Shown: positions 7,803 through 15,929 of the stretch, one piece after another | Layout of the letters: every line of letters begins with the position of its first letter | Numbering within the stretch: position 1 is the first letter of the stretch | Source: Pseudomonadota bacterium | GTDB lineage: Bacteria > Pseudomonadota > Gammaproteobacteria > Acidiferrobacterales > Acidiferrobacteraceae | Assembly (NCBI GenBank): GCA_021784755.1 | Contig: JAJYHM010000022.1 | Location: 1 to 38,204, forward strand | Length of the DNA stretch: 38,204 nt | Direction of reading: 5' to 3' | Position numbers and translations under genes: made by a program | Notes under the pieces: model-generated | What the model was told of the DNA's origin: nothing | What the model saw: only the letters and a program-made list of their open reading frames with translations | Database searches by the model: none

Positions 7803-8031
7803 CAGCCACGACCGCGCGCACGGCCGCCTCATCCAGACGATAGCGGCAGACCTCCGCGCCCTCGTGGACCAATACTGGAACCGCGAGGCCGTAGCGCTCC
7901 TCGAGCGCGGGGTCGCTATCGACATCGACCATGCGGACGACAAGACCGATCTCGGCGGCAATCGGGGCAAGGGCTTGCGCCATTTCCTCGCAGAGGTGGC
8001 AATAGGGGCGGTGATAAAGGACGATCTCCAT
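7783..8031 (-). CDS. Glutaredoxin-like protein (DUF836 type), antisense between cbbQ and cbbO
   Basis: 82 residues from the ATG at 8029-8031. Residues 1-20 read [20 protein letters not shown], the start of a thioredoxin fold with a C-H-L-C redox pair, followed by a beta strand ([10 protein letters not shown]), the cis-proline loop (GLAVPVLV) and a C-terminal helix. This fits the small glutaredoxin-like (DUF836) family. It lies head to tail against cbbQ, overlapping its last 20 bp, and sits entirely within the cbbQ-cbbO gap on the other strand. The start is weak (only GGGA precedes it). The family-like fold makes it a real gene rather than a shadow. Its role is unknown; thiol-disulfide exchange is the likely chemistry. 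Confidence 0.85.
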   Translation of the reverse strand: MEIVLYHRPYCHLCEEMAQALAPIAAEIGLVVRMVDVDSDPALEERYGLAVPVLVHEGAEVCRYRLDEAAVRAVVAAKRARR

Positions 8032-8099
8032 GGTCCCGAGAATATCAGAAAGGAAGCGCGCGCGTTGCGCGGCGAGACCGTCTGTCAGGGGCACGAGTA

Positions 8100-10196
8100 A
8101 TGGCCAAGCCCCAGCCCCTGACGGCCGCGGAGATCGAGGACTGGCTTGATGAGGAGCTCGACGCGGCATTGTCGCTGCGACGCACAAGCCACGCAGCCGC
8201 CACATCGCTTGCCTCGCTCGCCCGGGACCAGCAGGACTTCGCGCGCCACTGGATCGCCATTGTCGCCAAGACCAATCCCGAACTCGCGTTCCATCTCGCA
8301 AACCGTGCCGCCGAGGGCCTGAAACGCATGGCCCAAGACGACACGGAGGCCTGGATCATCCAGGCAATGGACGTCTACGACAAGATGGGCCTCTATCCCG
8401 CGATCTCGGCCCTAGGCGCGGTCGAGGCCTTTGCCACCGCGCGCGCCGAGCGCGAGCGCGCCGTCACGCTCGAGGACGTGGGCCCTATGCTGGAGCTCTT
8501 TCTGCAGGCCCTGTCAGGTAGGCGACTTCGACTGGAGGTCGGCGAGCACGCCTTCACTGACACGACGCGCCTCTTTCTGCCCGCATCGATCGCATCGCAC
8601 CCGACGCGTGTAGAGAACCTCCGCCTCTACAAGGCCATGGCCGCCCACCTCTGGGCGCAGACGTGGTTTGGGACCTTTCCGGGCAGCGATCCAAGGCGGC
8701 TCGTGACAAACTGCCACTCCTTCCCGGATCCGGACTACGCATGCGCACTCTTCCACGCCCTGGAGACCGTCAGGTTGGACGCCTGTCTGGCGCGCGAACT
8801 CCCCGGCTTGTATCGCGAGCTGCGCGCCCTTCATGACCGGCCGGCGGCGGCGCAAGCGTGGCGGCCCTGGATCGCCCGCCTGGAAGCGGCGGACGCGACC
8901 GTCGATGCGACCTATGAGGCCTTGGTCGCCCTGTACGGCGAACCCATCCCCGAGCCCCGCCCTTACCAGGGGGTGCTCGATGGAGACGCCGTGGCCGCAG
9001 CACTCGCCGAACGCATCGAGCAGGAGCGCGTGGCCTTGCAAAACGCCCTGAAGAAGCTCCTGGCCGGAAAGATGGCGCCGCCCCCGGGCCAAGAGGAGCG
9101 CCGATTCACGGCGGGCAAGGAACAATCCGGCCGCAGCGAGACTACGCTGCTCCTCGACGGCGAGCAGCTCGCCCCGCCGCCGGATGTGCGGACCCTAATG
9201 CAATCGATCACTCAGGATCTAGGTGACATCCCCGACGAATATCTGGTGCCGGCAGGCGATGGGGGCTACGCCCCTGAAAGCGTGAAGAAAGCCGAGGATG
9301 TCTGGAAGGGTACTTACCACGAAGAAGGCGCCTTCCTCTACAACGAATGGGACTACAAGCGCCAGCATTACCGCAAGGAGTGGTGCGTCCTGCGCGAGAT
9401 CGACGTCCATCCCGTGGAAGAACCATTCGTGGCGGAGACCCTGCGCAAGTATGCGGGGCTCTCGGCAAGGCTGCGCAAGACATTCGAGGCCTTGCGGGGG
9501 GAACACGCCGTGCAGCGGCGCCAGAAGCACGGCGATGAAATCGACTTCGACGCCTTGATCGAGGGCTACGTCGACCTGCATTCAGGGCGCGAGCTTCAAG
9601 ACGGACTTTTTCTGCGCAACAAGCGGCTAGCGCGCAACATCGCCGTCATGTTCATGGTCGATATGAGCGGGTCCACCAAGGGCTGGATCAACGATGCGGA
9701 GCGCGAGTCGCTCGTACTGCTCTGCGAGGCCCTCGAGATCCTGGGCGACCGATACGCGATCTATGGCTTCTCCGGCATAACGCGCAAGCGCTGCGAGATG
9801 TATCGCGTGAAGCGCTTCGACGAGCCGTACAATAAAGACGTCCGGGCCCGCATCACCGGCATCAAGCCGCAGGACTATACCCGCATGGGGGTCGCAATCC
9901 GGCATCTCTGCGGGCTCTTGAAGGGTGTCGAGGCGCGTACCAAGCTGCTCGTGACCCTATCTGACGGCAAGCCCGACGATTATGACGGCTACCGGGGAGA
10001 ATATGGGATCGAAGACACGCGGCAGGCGCTTCTCGAAGCCAAACGCGACGGCATCCACGCCTTCTGCATCACCATCGATACAGACGCACGCGACTATCTC
10101 CCGCATATGTACGGCGCCGCCAACTACGCACTGATCGACGACGTGCGCAAACTCCCCCTTAAGATCTCCGACATCTACCGCCACCTGACAAGCTGA
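8100..10196 (+). CDS. cbbO: CbbO, VWA-domain RuBisCO activase adaptor
   Basis: 698 residues, near the family's size. The N-terminal two thirds are helical and carry the RuBisCO- and CbbQ-binding region. The C-terminal third is a von Willebrand A domain with a MIDAS motif at D521-x-S523-x-S525 (MVDMSGSTKGWIN) and further metal-site residues in LVTLSDGKPDD. In studied systems a CbbO monomer docks on the CbbQ hexamer and uses the MIDAS to recognise RuBisCO. The ATG follows AGGGG eight bases upstream. The gap from cbbQ is about 300 bp and is occupied by an antisense gene, so cbbO is probably read on the cbbQ transcript, though it may have its own promoter. Confidence 0.93.
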   Translation: MAKPQPLTAAEIEDWLDEELDAALSLRRTSHAAATSLASLARDQQDFARHWIAIVAKTNPELAFHLANRAAEGLKRMAQDDTEAWIIQAMDVYDKMGLYPAISALGAVEAFATARAERERAVTLEDVGPMLELFLQALSGRRLRLEVGEHAFTDTTRLFLPASIASHPTRVENLRLYKAMAAHLWAQTWFGTFPGSDPRRLVTNCHSFPDPDYACALFHALETVRLDACLARELPGLYRELRALHDRPAAAQAWRPWIARLEAADATVDATYEALVALYGEPIPEPRPYQGVLDGDAVAAALAERIEQERVALQNALKKLLAGKMAPPPGQEERRFTAGKEQSGRSETTLLLDGEQLAPPPDVRTLMQSITQDLGDIPDEYLVPAGDGGYAPESVKKAEDVWKGTYHEEGAFLYNEWDYKRQHYRKEWCVLREIDVHPVEEPFVAETLRKYAGLSARLRKTFEALRGEHAVQRRQKHGDEIDFDALIEGYVDLHSGRELQDGLFLRNKRLARNIAVMFMVDMSGSTKGWINDAERESLVLLCEALEILGDRYAIYGFSGITRKRCEMYRVKRFDEPYNKDVRARITGIKPQDYTRMGVAIRHLCGLLKGVEARTKLLVTLSDGKPDDYDGYRGEYGIEDTRQALLEAKRDGIHAFCITIDTDARDYLPHMYGAANYALIDDVRKLPLKISDIYRHLTS

Positions 10197-10317
10197 GATC
10201 GCGGAACGCGTCGCAGCAACTGCCTCGGGCGGCCGGTAGCGCACAACCACAAGCGACGCGGGCGGCCGCTGCCAGACACGCAGGCTGCACCCGAATCCGT
10301 CGAACGTCCTATCAGCC

Positions 10318-10346
10318 TTGCTGGTCCCCGACCTCTGGAATACATT
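10318..10346 (+). promoter_or_regulatory. Candidate promoter of the HiPIP gene
   Basis: TTGCTG (10318-10323), a 17-bp spacer and TACATT (10341-10346) fit a sigma-70 promoter. A start near 10353 would leave a leader of about 21 nt with a GGGGGG ribosome site before the ATG at 10374. The gene is therefore probably transcribed separately from cbbO. Confidence 0.5.
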
Positions 10347-10373
10347 GGGCCGTCCATCATGGGGGGTGCCGAC

Positions 10374-10700
10374 ATGAGTACATCGTCCAGACTATCCCGA
10401 CGCGCTTGGCTCAAGGCCGTGATTATGACGGCCTCGGGGGCAGCCGCGTTGCCTCTCCTCGGGCGCGCCGCTAAAGCCGCGCCGGTCAAGGTGTCGAAGG
10501 CGATAGCGCACTACCAGGATCACCCTAATGGCCGCAAGATGTGCGGTATGTGCCGGTACTTCATCCCGACAGGCGGCACGGCCGGGCACGGAATGATGGG
10601 TGGGGCCATGGGTCCCGGCATGATGCAGGAAGGGCATTGTCAGGTGGTGCTGGGGCGTGTCAGTCCTCGTGGCTACTGCGTCCTTTTTCAGCACACCTAA
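10374..10700 (+). CDS. High-potential iron-sulfur protein, Tat-exported
   Basis: 108 residues from the ATG at 10374, chosen over an in-frame ATG at 10359 because GGGGGG precedes it. The N-terminus is a twin-arginine signal (SRRAWLK, residues 8-14, then a hydrophobic stretch to about residue 30; cleavage likely after AKA). The mature part has the four HiPIP cysteines C57, C60, C89 and C102, which bind one [4Fe-4S] cluster. Between C60 and C89 lies a Gly/Met-rich insert (GGTAGHGMMGGAMGPGMM) that I do not recall from ordinary HiPIPs. HiPIPs, including the Iro proteins of acidophiles, carry electrons in the periplasm between the bc1 complex or an iron/sulfur oxidoreductase and a terminal oxidase. 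Confidence 0.9.
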   Translation: MSTSSRLSRRAWLKAVIMTASGAAALPLLGRAAKAAPVKVSKAIAHYQDHPNGRKMCGMCRYFIPTGGTAGHGMMGGAMGPGMMQEGHCQVVLGRVSPRGYCVLFQHT

Positions 10701-10915
10701 CGGGTATCCTGGCAACCGAGTCGCCTACCCCGCCTATAGCGGCGCAGCCAGCTTCGGGATATCAGCGACCGGCGTGGCCCTGGTAAAGCCCAGGCCGAAG
10801 GCGCGGCGCCCATCGCCGAGCGCGGGTCCGGCGCGACCGCGCAAGCATACGTTCTTTATCTTCGCGGGACGTCCGATTCTACGCTGCACCTGTCAACCAG
10901 ATCTCGGAGCTAGCT

Positions 10916-10944
10916 TTGACTTTCCATTCTGGCTAGACTAGACT
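10916..10944 (+). promoter_or_regulatory. Promoter of the toxin-antitoxin pair
   Basis: TTGACT (10916-10921), a 17-bp spacer and TAGACT (10939-10944) form a good sigma-70 promoter. Its -10 element overlaps an 11-bp perfect palindrome, AGACT-A-AGTCT (10940-10950). Confidence 0.6.
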
Positions 10945-10970
10945 AAGTCTTCTCTTGTTTCGGAGAAGAC
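10940..10970. promoter_or_regulatory. Two palindromes: likely operator and leader hairpin
   Basis: The first palindrome is AGACTAAGTCT (10940-10950), at the -10 box. The second is GTCTTCTC (10947-10954) / GAGAAGAC (10963-10970), a perfect 8-bp inverted repeat with an 8-nt loop that holds the GGAG ribosome site just before the ATG at 10972. Phd-type antitoxins bind palindromes at their own promoter, so autoregulation is expected. The second repeat could also fold in the mRNA and hide the ribosome site. Confidence 0.55.
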
Positions 10971-10971
10971 C

Positions 10972-11223
10972 ATGGCCTCCGTTAATATGTTGCAGGCGAA
11001 GTCCTCTCTGTCACGCCTGGTTGAGGCGATCGAGCAAGGGCGGGAGCGCGAAATCGTGATCGCCCGCAATGGTCGCCCAGCCGCCAAACTGGTGCCGATA
11101 GATACCGTGCCTGCCGGCAAACGCATCGGTGTCGCTAAGGGGAAGTTCCAAATACCTGATAGCATCGATGTCTGTAACGAAGAGCTTGCTCGTCTGTTCC
11201 TCGACGATCACAAGCAACCTTGA
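10972..11223 (+). CDS. Phd/YefM-type antitoxin
   Basis: 83 residues. The N-terminal 55 residues have the Phd/YefM DNA-binding fold: MASVNMLQAKSSLSRLVEAI, then EIVIARNGRPAAKLVPI. The C-terminal part (FQIPDSIDVCNEELARLFLD) is the segment that normally wraps and blocks the toxin. The gene ends inside the toxin start (TTGA overlap), so the two are translationally coupled. It is expected to repress its own promoter through the palindromes just upstream, more tightly with toxin bound. Confidence 0.92.
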   Translation: MASVNMLQAKSSLSRLVEAIEQGREREIVIARNGRPAAKLVPIDTVPAGKRIGVAKGKFQIPDSIDVCNEELARLFLDDHKQP

Positions 11224-11606
11224 ACCTCCTTCTCGATACGCATGTCGCCCTATGGGCGATCACTGACAGCCCGAAGCTGTCAAAACGGGCACGCGAGATC
11301 ATCGAGTCGCCGAGATCGTCGATCTGGATCAGCGCCGCGTCCCTCTGGGAGATTGCCATCAAACATACGCTCGGGCAGGGTGACATGCCTGTATCCAGCC
11401 GCGACGCGGCAGGCTACTTCCGTGAGTCTGGCTATCGCTTCTTGTCAGTCGACACAGAGCATGCAACATCGGTTGAGAATCTACCGCCGCATCACCAGGA
11501 TCCATTTGATCGGATCCTGATTGCCCAAGCGCTTGTCGAACCGATGCGCTTGATGACGCATGATCCGGTGATAGCGCGCTACAGCGACACTATCATCAAG
11601 ATTTGA
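11220..11606 (+). CDS. PIN-domain toxin (VapC-like ribonuclease)
   Basis: 128 residues from a TTG at 11220 that overlaps the antitoxin stop by four bases; no ATG lies near the conserved N-terminus. PIN-domain acidic residues are visible: LLLDTHVALW (first Asp, residue 6), SLWEIAIK (Glu), DPFDRILIAQA (Asp) and LMTHDPVIARY (last Asp). These coordinate Mg2+ for RNA cleavage. The LDTHVALWA start is typical of the PIN subgroup paired with Phd/YefM-type antitoxins. The target RNA is unknown. All four acidic positions look intact, so the toxin should be active. Confidence 0.92.
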   Translation: MNLLLDTHVALWAITDSPKLSKRAREIIESPRSSIWISAASLWEIAIKHTLGQGDMPVSSRDAAGYFRESGYRFLSVDTEHATSVENLPPHHQDPFDRILIAQALVEPMRLMTHDPVIARYSDTIIKI

Positions 11607-11774
11607 GACCCCTTGGGGCTGGCCCACGCTGCCTGGCTATCCCGGCTTCGAGCATTCCCCGAAGACCCTTCTTCGCCAGAGTGAACTCGACCACTATATC
11701 TGATAGCCCCAGCGGGCGTGGTCAGGTTTCGTGAGCGACGCGAGGGAGGCCCCTCAGAGATAAGGAGGCTCATG

Positions 11775-12419
11775 ATGGACGCCGCTTCTTACGAAGCCTG
11801 GTACGCAAGCGCCCGCGGGCACTGGGTGGGCGCGGCCGAATGCCGTCTGCTGGACACCCGCCTGCGCGCGCGGGCCGGCGAGACGCTGCTCGATATCGGG
11901 TGCGGCACGGGGTGGTTCACCCGACGCTTCGCGGTAGAGGGTCTCATCACTACGGGCCTCGATATCCGCGCCGACTGGCTGTCATTTGCCCGCCGCCAAT
12001 CAGCAGGTGAGCTGCAGTGGGTCGCGGGAGATGCCCGCGCCTTGCCATTTGCGGATGAGAGCTTCGATCACGTCCTCTCCGTCGCTGCCTTGTGCTTCGT
12101 CGAGGATGAGCGGCGCGCGGTGGCCGAGGCCGTGCGGGTCGCGCGCCACCGTTTCGCGATCGGGTGGCTCCATCGCGGCAGCCTTCTCTATCGCGAGAAA
12201 GGGCGCGATGGCGGCACCGGTGCCTACCGAGGGGCACGGTGGCACGACAAGAATGAAGTCGTGGGCTTCTTTTCGGGCTTGCCGGTGCGCGATCTGGCCG
12301 TCCACTCCGCTATCTTCTTGCCCTCCGGCGGCCCTGTGGCGCGGCTCGCCGAGCGCTTGCTGCCCCACGCTCTGCCCCTGGGCGCCCTGATTGTGGTCTC
12401 AGGCGAAAAACGGCCATAG
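11775..12419 (+). CDS. Class I SAM-dependent methyltransferase
   Basis: About 214 residues from ATG 11775, six bases after AAGGAGG; an in-frame ATG at 11772 is too close to that site. Motif I, LLDIGCGTGWFTRRF, binds SAM (residues about 38-52). Acidic motif II follows in TGLDIRADWL, and motif III resembles DARALPFADESFDHVLSV, as in UbiE/Methyltransf_11 proteins. The substrate is unknown. It stands alone between the toxin and the ArsC-like gene. The C-terminal part (SGLPVRDLAVHSAIFLPSG) is typical of small-molecule methyltransferases of this fold. Confidence 0.88.
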   Translation: MDAASYEAWYASARGHWVGAAECRLLDTRLRARAGETLLDIGCGTGWFTRRFAVEGLITTGLDIRADWLSFARRQSAGELQWVAGDARALPFADESFDHVLSVAALCFVEDERRAVAEAVRVARHRFAIGWLHRGSLLYREKGRDGGTGAYRGARWHDKNEVVGFFSGLPVRDLAVHSAIFLPSGGPVARLAERLLPHALPLGALIVVSGEKRP

Positions 12420-12631
12420 AACCGTGTCATAGGCGCGTCATGGACATAACTCATGCTGGTCTAGCGCATTGGGGCGCGCCCGCCCTGGAGGCCATCCCTA
12501 TCCCGGCCGAGCGTGTGGGGAGAAATCGCGCCTGCCGCAACGGTAGCCAAAGGCGGCTTTCCTTGACCAGAGTCGAGATCGCAACGATGATGCGCGCCTT
12601 ACAGACTATAGATGCCTCGGAGATTCGCGCC

Positions 12632-13135
12632 ATGAACGTCCTTTTTCTTTGCACCGGCAACTCCTGTCGCTCGATCCTCGCCGAGGCGATATTTCGGCAT
12701 CTGGCCCCGGAACCCCTGACCGCGGTGAGCGCGGGCAGCCATCCCGCGGGCTACGTGCATCCGCGCGCACTGGCCTTGCTGGAACGGGAAGGCCTATCAA
12801 CGGAAGGGCTCGCAAGTAAATCGTGGGATGATCTGCCAACGCGACCGGATATCGTCATCACCCTCTGCGCGAGTGCCGCGGGCGAGACTTGCCCCGCCTA
12901 CATCGGACCTGCCGTGCGCAGTCATTGGGGAGTCGCCGATCCGGCCAAAGCGACGGGCGGCGAGACCGAGATCGAACAGGCCTTCCGCGACACCTATCGC
13001 ATCATCCGCCACCGCATCGAGACCTTCCTGGCCCTGCCCTTGCCGATCCTGGCAAAAGACCCCGTCCACCTGAAGATCGAGCTCGACGCCATCGGCGCTT
13101 TGATTCCAGACCGCCCCGTGTTGCGCCACGCTTAG
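12632..13135 (+). CDS. arsC: ArsC-type low-molecular-weight phosphatase / arsenate reductase
   Basis: 167 residues from ATG 12632 (GGAG upstream). The P-loop C7-x5-R13-S14 (CTGNSCRS) is the low-molecular-weight phosphatase motif. C79 and C87 (ITLCASAAGETC) sit like the redox cysteines of thioredoxin-linked ArsC, and the ADPAKATGGETEIEQAF segment contains the conserved catalytic Asp-Pro. These point to arsenate reduction to arsenite. No arsenite pump or arsR is beside it, so the function is by family only. The upstream 210 bp (12420-12631) stay open in this frame but do not look coding. Confidence 0.82.
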   Translation: MNVLFLCTGNSCRSILAEAIFRHLAPEPLTAVSAGSHPAGYVHPRALALLEREGLSTEGLASKSWDDLPTRPDIVITLCASAAGETCPAYIGPAVRSHWGVADPAKATGGETEIEQAFRDTYRIIRHRIETFLALPLPILAKDPVHLKIELDAIGALIPDRPVLRHA

Positions 13136-13229
13136 GGTGTGCGGCCCCCGGGGGAGCGCGCGACCGGGTCCACCAAGACTCGAGGCGCGGCCGATGTGAG
13201 CCTGCCGCCCCGAAGCCTCAGAGGAAACT

Positions 13230-14414
13230 TCAGAGCGGCGCGCGAGGGGCCGTCCGCCCCACACGACCGGCCGCCTGGTCCCGCTCTGGACGATCGAGAA
13301 ACGCGCGTATCGATGCGGCCTCGCGCAGGGCATCGGAGTAACCCAGAGCCATGAGATGGCGGCAATAGCCGCGCTCGAACAAGAGATAGCTGGCAAGCCC
13401 GGCGTCGGGCCGCCCGTGACGCGCCAGGGCCCCTAGAAAGAACCTGAGCGCGCGCGGTAAGGTCTGGTAGTAAGTGGCCGCCAAGGCCGCCAGGTCCTCA
13501 CTCGGGTGGAGGGCGAAACAGGCGACCTCGGAAAGCCCGGCGGGGGCAGTCGCGCCCCGTTGGGCCATGGCCCGCACGGTCTGATTCACGCGCTGCAGAC
13601 GCTCGAGGTCGGCATCCAGACCCTCGAGGAAGATGCTGTTCAGGACGTGGGCGGCGATATGCGCCGGGGATGGGGAACCGCTGGACGGGGCGGCCCGCGA
13701 GATTGGGCTTTGCGCGCCGATCACGAACAGGCGCCGCGCCCCCAGATGCAGGGCGGCGCTCAAGGGCGCGGTCTGGCGCATGGAGCCATCGCCGTAATAC
13801 TCGCCGTCCACAGCCACAGGTTCAAAGACAAAGGGAATCGCCGAAGAAGCGAGCAGGTGGGCGACCGAGAGCGCACCGGCGACCCCCGCGCGGTCGGCTC
13901 GGTGCCAGGGCCTGCACTCCGGCGCACCCTCGAAAAACGTGACGGATCGACCGGTGGTGTAGGACGATGCGGTCACGCCGACGGCGTGGAGCCGGCCGCT
14001 TCGGATACCGGCGCCGATACCGGCGAGCGGCAGGCGGGTCGCGAGCAGCCGTGCCAGCGGCGCGCGATCGAGGAGCGCGGGCGGCAGCGGCCGCCCGAGG
14101 CGCCCGAAGGCCAAACCCGCAAGCCAGCGATAGGCGGTGCTCGCGAGCGTCCCCCAATCGACCGCGAAGACATCCTCCACCGCGAATCGACCCCAGACCC
14201 CGGTGAGACGCCCCACCCCGACGCGCAGGGTATCGGCATGGGCCGCCAAGACCGCCGCGTTAATGGCGCCGGCCGAGGTGCCGCAATAGATGCTAAAAGG
14301 GTTCGCAATGTCGCGCGGCAGGATGCGGACGACCGCCCGCAGCACGCCGACCTGATAGGCCGCATGGGCCCCGCCGCCCGACATCACAAGCGCCACTCTT
14401 GATTCGCCGTCCAC
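13230..14414 (-). CDS. Patatin-like phospholipase
   Basis: 394 residues from a GTG at 14412-14414. The oxyanion-hole loop MSGGGAHAAYQVGVL (residues 11-25), the nucleophile elbow GTSAG (S47) and the catalytic aspartate of DGS (D209) complete the Ser-Asp dyad of the patatin family. The rest has a long C-terminal extension (about 180 residues) ending in an Arg/Pro-rich tail. No signal peptide is evident, so it should act in the cytoplasm or on the inner face of the membrane, cleaving acyl esters of lipids. It converges with arsC. The natural substrate is unknown. Confidence 0.9.
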   Translation of the reverse strand: MDGESRVALVMSGGGAHAAYQVGVLRAVVRILPRDIANPFSIYCGTSAGAINAAVLAAHADTLRVGVGRLTGVWGRFAVEDVFAVDWGTLASTAYRWLAGLAFGRLGRPLPPALLDRAPLARLLATRLPLAGIGAGIRSGRLHAVGVTASSYTTGRSVTFFEGAPECRPWHRADRAGVAGALSVAHLLASSAIPFVFEPVAVDGEYYGDGSMRQTAPLSAALHLGARRLFVIGAQSPISRAAPSSGSPSPAHIAAHVLNSIFLEGLDADLERLQRVNQTVRAMAQRGATAPAGLSEVACFALHPSEDLAALAATYYQTLPRALRFFLGALARHGRPDAGLASYLLFERGYCRHLMALGYSDALREAASIRAFLDRPERDQAAGRVGRTAPRAPL

Positions 14415-14486
14415 AACGTAAAGTGTAGACGCTGCGCGCCGCCCCGGCCGTCGTGGGCCGAGGGCACCCGAGGGGACGAGCGCCCG

Positions 14487-15920
14487 CTAGGGGGCGAGGA
14501 GGCGTTTTAGGATTTCATTCACCTTGGCGGGGTTGGCCTTGCCGCGGCTCGCCTTCATGGTCTGGCCGACAAAGAAGGTGAATACCTTCTCCTCGCCGGC
14601 CCGGTACTGGGCCAGCTGCTTCGGATTGGCGGCGATCACTTGCCTTACGACCTCTTCGATCGCCGAGTCGTCGGAGATCTGGCGCAATCCGCGCGCGCCG
14701 ATGATCGCATCGGCGTCACCCTCGCCCGCCCACATGGCCTCGAAGACATCTTTCGCCATCTTCCCGGACACCGTGCCATCGGCCACCCGACGCACGAGGC
14801 CCGCCAGCCCCTGCGCCGTCACCTTCGCGCAGGCGATGTCGAGCCCCTCCTCATTCAGGCGCGCGGCGAGTTCCCCTGTCACCCAATTGGCGACGAGCTT
14901 GGGCTCGACATCCGCGGCCTTGACGGCATCCTCGTAATACTGGGCCATCTCGCGGCTTGCCGTGAGCACCCCCGCGTCATAGACAGACAGGCCGTACTGC
15001 TCGCAGAAGCGACGCCGCTTGGCGTCGGGCAACTCGGGCATCGCGTCTTTCACCTCGGCCAGGAAGGCGTCGGTCAAGAGGAGCGTCGGCAGGTCCGGAT
15101 CGGGGAAATACCGGTAGTCGTTGGCCTCTTCCTTGCTGCGCATGGAGCGCGTCTCATCGCGCGCCGAATCATAGAGCCGGGTCTCCTGGCGCACCTGGCC
15201 GCCGGAGGAGAGCAGGGCGATCTGGCGGCGCACCTCGTACTCTATGGCCCGCTCCACGAAGCGGAAAGAATTGATGTTCTTCAGCTCCGCGCGGGTCCCG
15301 AGGCGGGTCTCCCCCAGAGGCCGTACCGACACGTTCGCATCGCAGCGGAACGAGCCTTCCTGCATGTTGCCATCACAAATCTCGAGATAGCGCACCAGGG
15401 TATGGAGGGTCTTCAGGTAGGCCACTGCCTCGGCTGCCGAACGCATGTCCGGCTCGGAGACGATCTCCAGGAGCGGCGTCCCCGCGCGGTTTAGATCGAT
15501 GCCCGTAAAGCCGCCCATGTCCTCGTGCAGCGATTTCCCGGCGTCCTCTTCGAGGTGGGCGCGCGTGATGCCGATGATCTTCTCGCCGGAAGCGGTCGTG
15601 ATCGCAAGCCGTCCGTGCTCGACGATGGGATGCTCGTACTGGCTGATCTGATAGCCCTTCGGCAGGTCCGGGTAAAAATAGTTTTTGCGCGCGAACACTG
15701 ATCGCTTGTGCACGGTCGCGCCGATGGCAAGCCCAAGCCGCGCCGCCATACGCACCGCCTCGCCGTTCAATACCGGCAGGACCCCGGGGAGCGCGGCGTC
15801 GACGACGTTCGCCTGGGTGTTCGGTGCCGCCCCGTAGGCCGTGGGCGCGCCCGAAAAGATCTTACTCTTGGTCTTAAGCTGCGCGTGCACTTCGAGCCCG
15901 ATAACCGTCTCCCACTCCAT
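14487..15920 (-). CDS. gatB: Asp/Glu-tRNA amidotransferase subunit B
   Basis: 477 residues, full length. It begins [15 protein letters not shown] and contains the GatB kinase-like core ([50 protein letters not shown]), then the C-terminal helical/YqeY-like tRNA-binding tail. GatB activates the Glu or Asp carried on misacylated tRNA-Gln or tRNA-Asn, using ATP, and receives ammonia from GatA. It lies 9 bp after gatA, the last gene of gatCAB. Its presence means the organism makes Gln-tRNA and/or Asn-tRNA by the indirect route. Confidence 0.97.
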   Translation of the reverse strand: MEWETVIGLEVHAQLKTKSKIFSGAPTAYGAAPNTQANVVDAALPGVLPVLNGEAVRMAARLGLAIGATVHKRSVFARKNYFYPDLPKGYQISQYEHPIVEHGRLAITTASGEKIIGITRAHLEEDAGKSLHEDMGGFTGIDLNRAGTPLLEIVSEPDMRSAAEAVAYLKTLHTLVRYLEICDGNMQEGSFRCDANVSVRPLGETRLGTRAELKNINSFRFVERAIEYEVRRQIALLSSGGQVRQETRLYDSARDETRSMRSKEEANDYRYFPDPDLPTLLLTDAFLAEVKDAMPELPDAKRRRFCEQYGLSVYDAGVLTASREMAQYYEDAVKAADVEPKLVANWVTGELAARLNEEGLDIACAKVTAQGLAGLVRRVADGTVSGKMAKDVFEAMWAGEGDADAIIGARGLRQISDDSAIEEVVRQVIAANPKQLAQYRAGEEKVFTFFVGQTMKASRGKANPAKVNEILKRLLAP

Positions 15921-15929
15921 GGTCGCCCC

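Noticed and set aside
10657-10941. A 94-codon open frame after the HiPIP gene.
   Set aside because: Overlaps the HiPIP end out of frame, low-complexity text, and no ribosome site; the region reads as intergenic.
13506-14402. A 298-codon open frame on the plus strand across the patatin gene.
   Set aside because: Antisense shadow; low-complexity Arg/Gly text, and the patatin frame has intact catalytic motifs.
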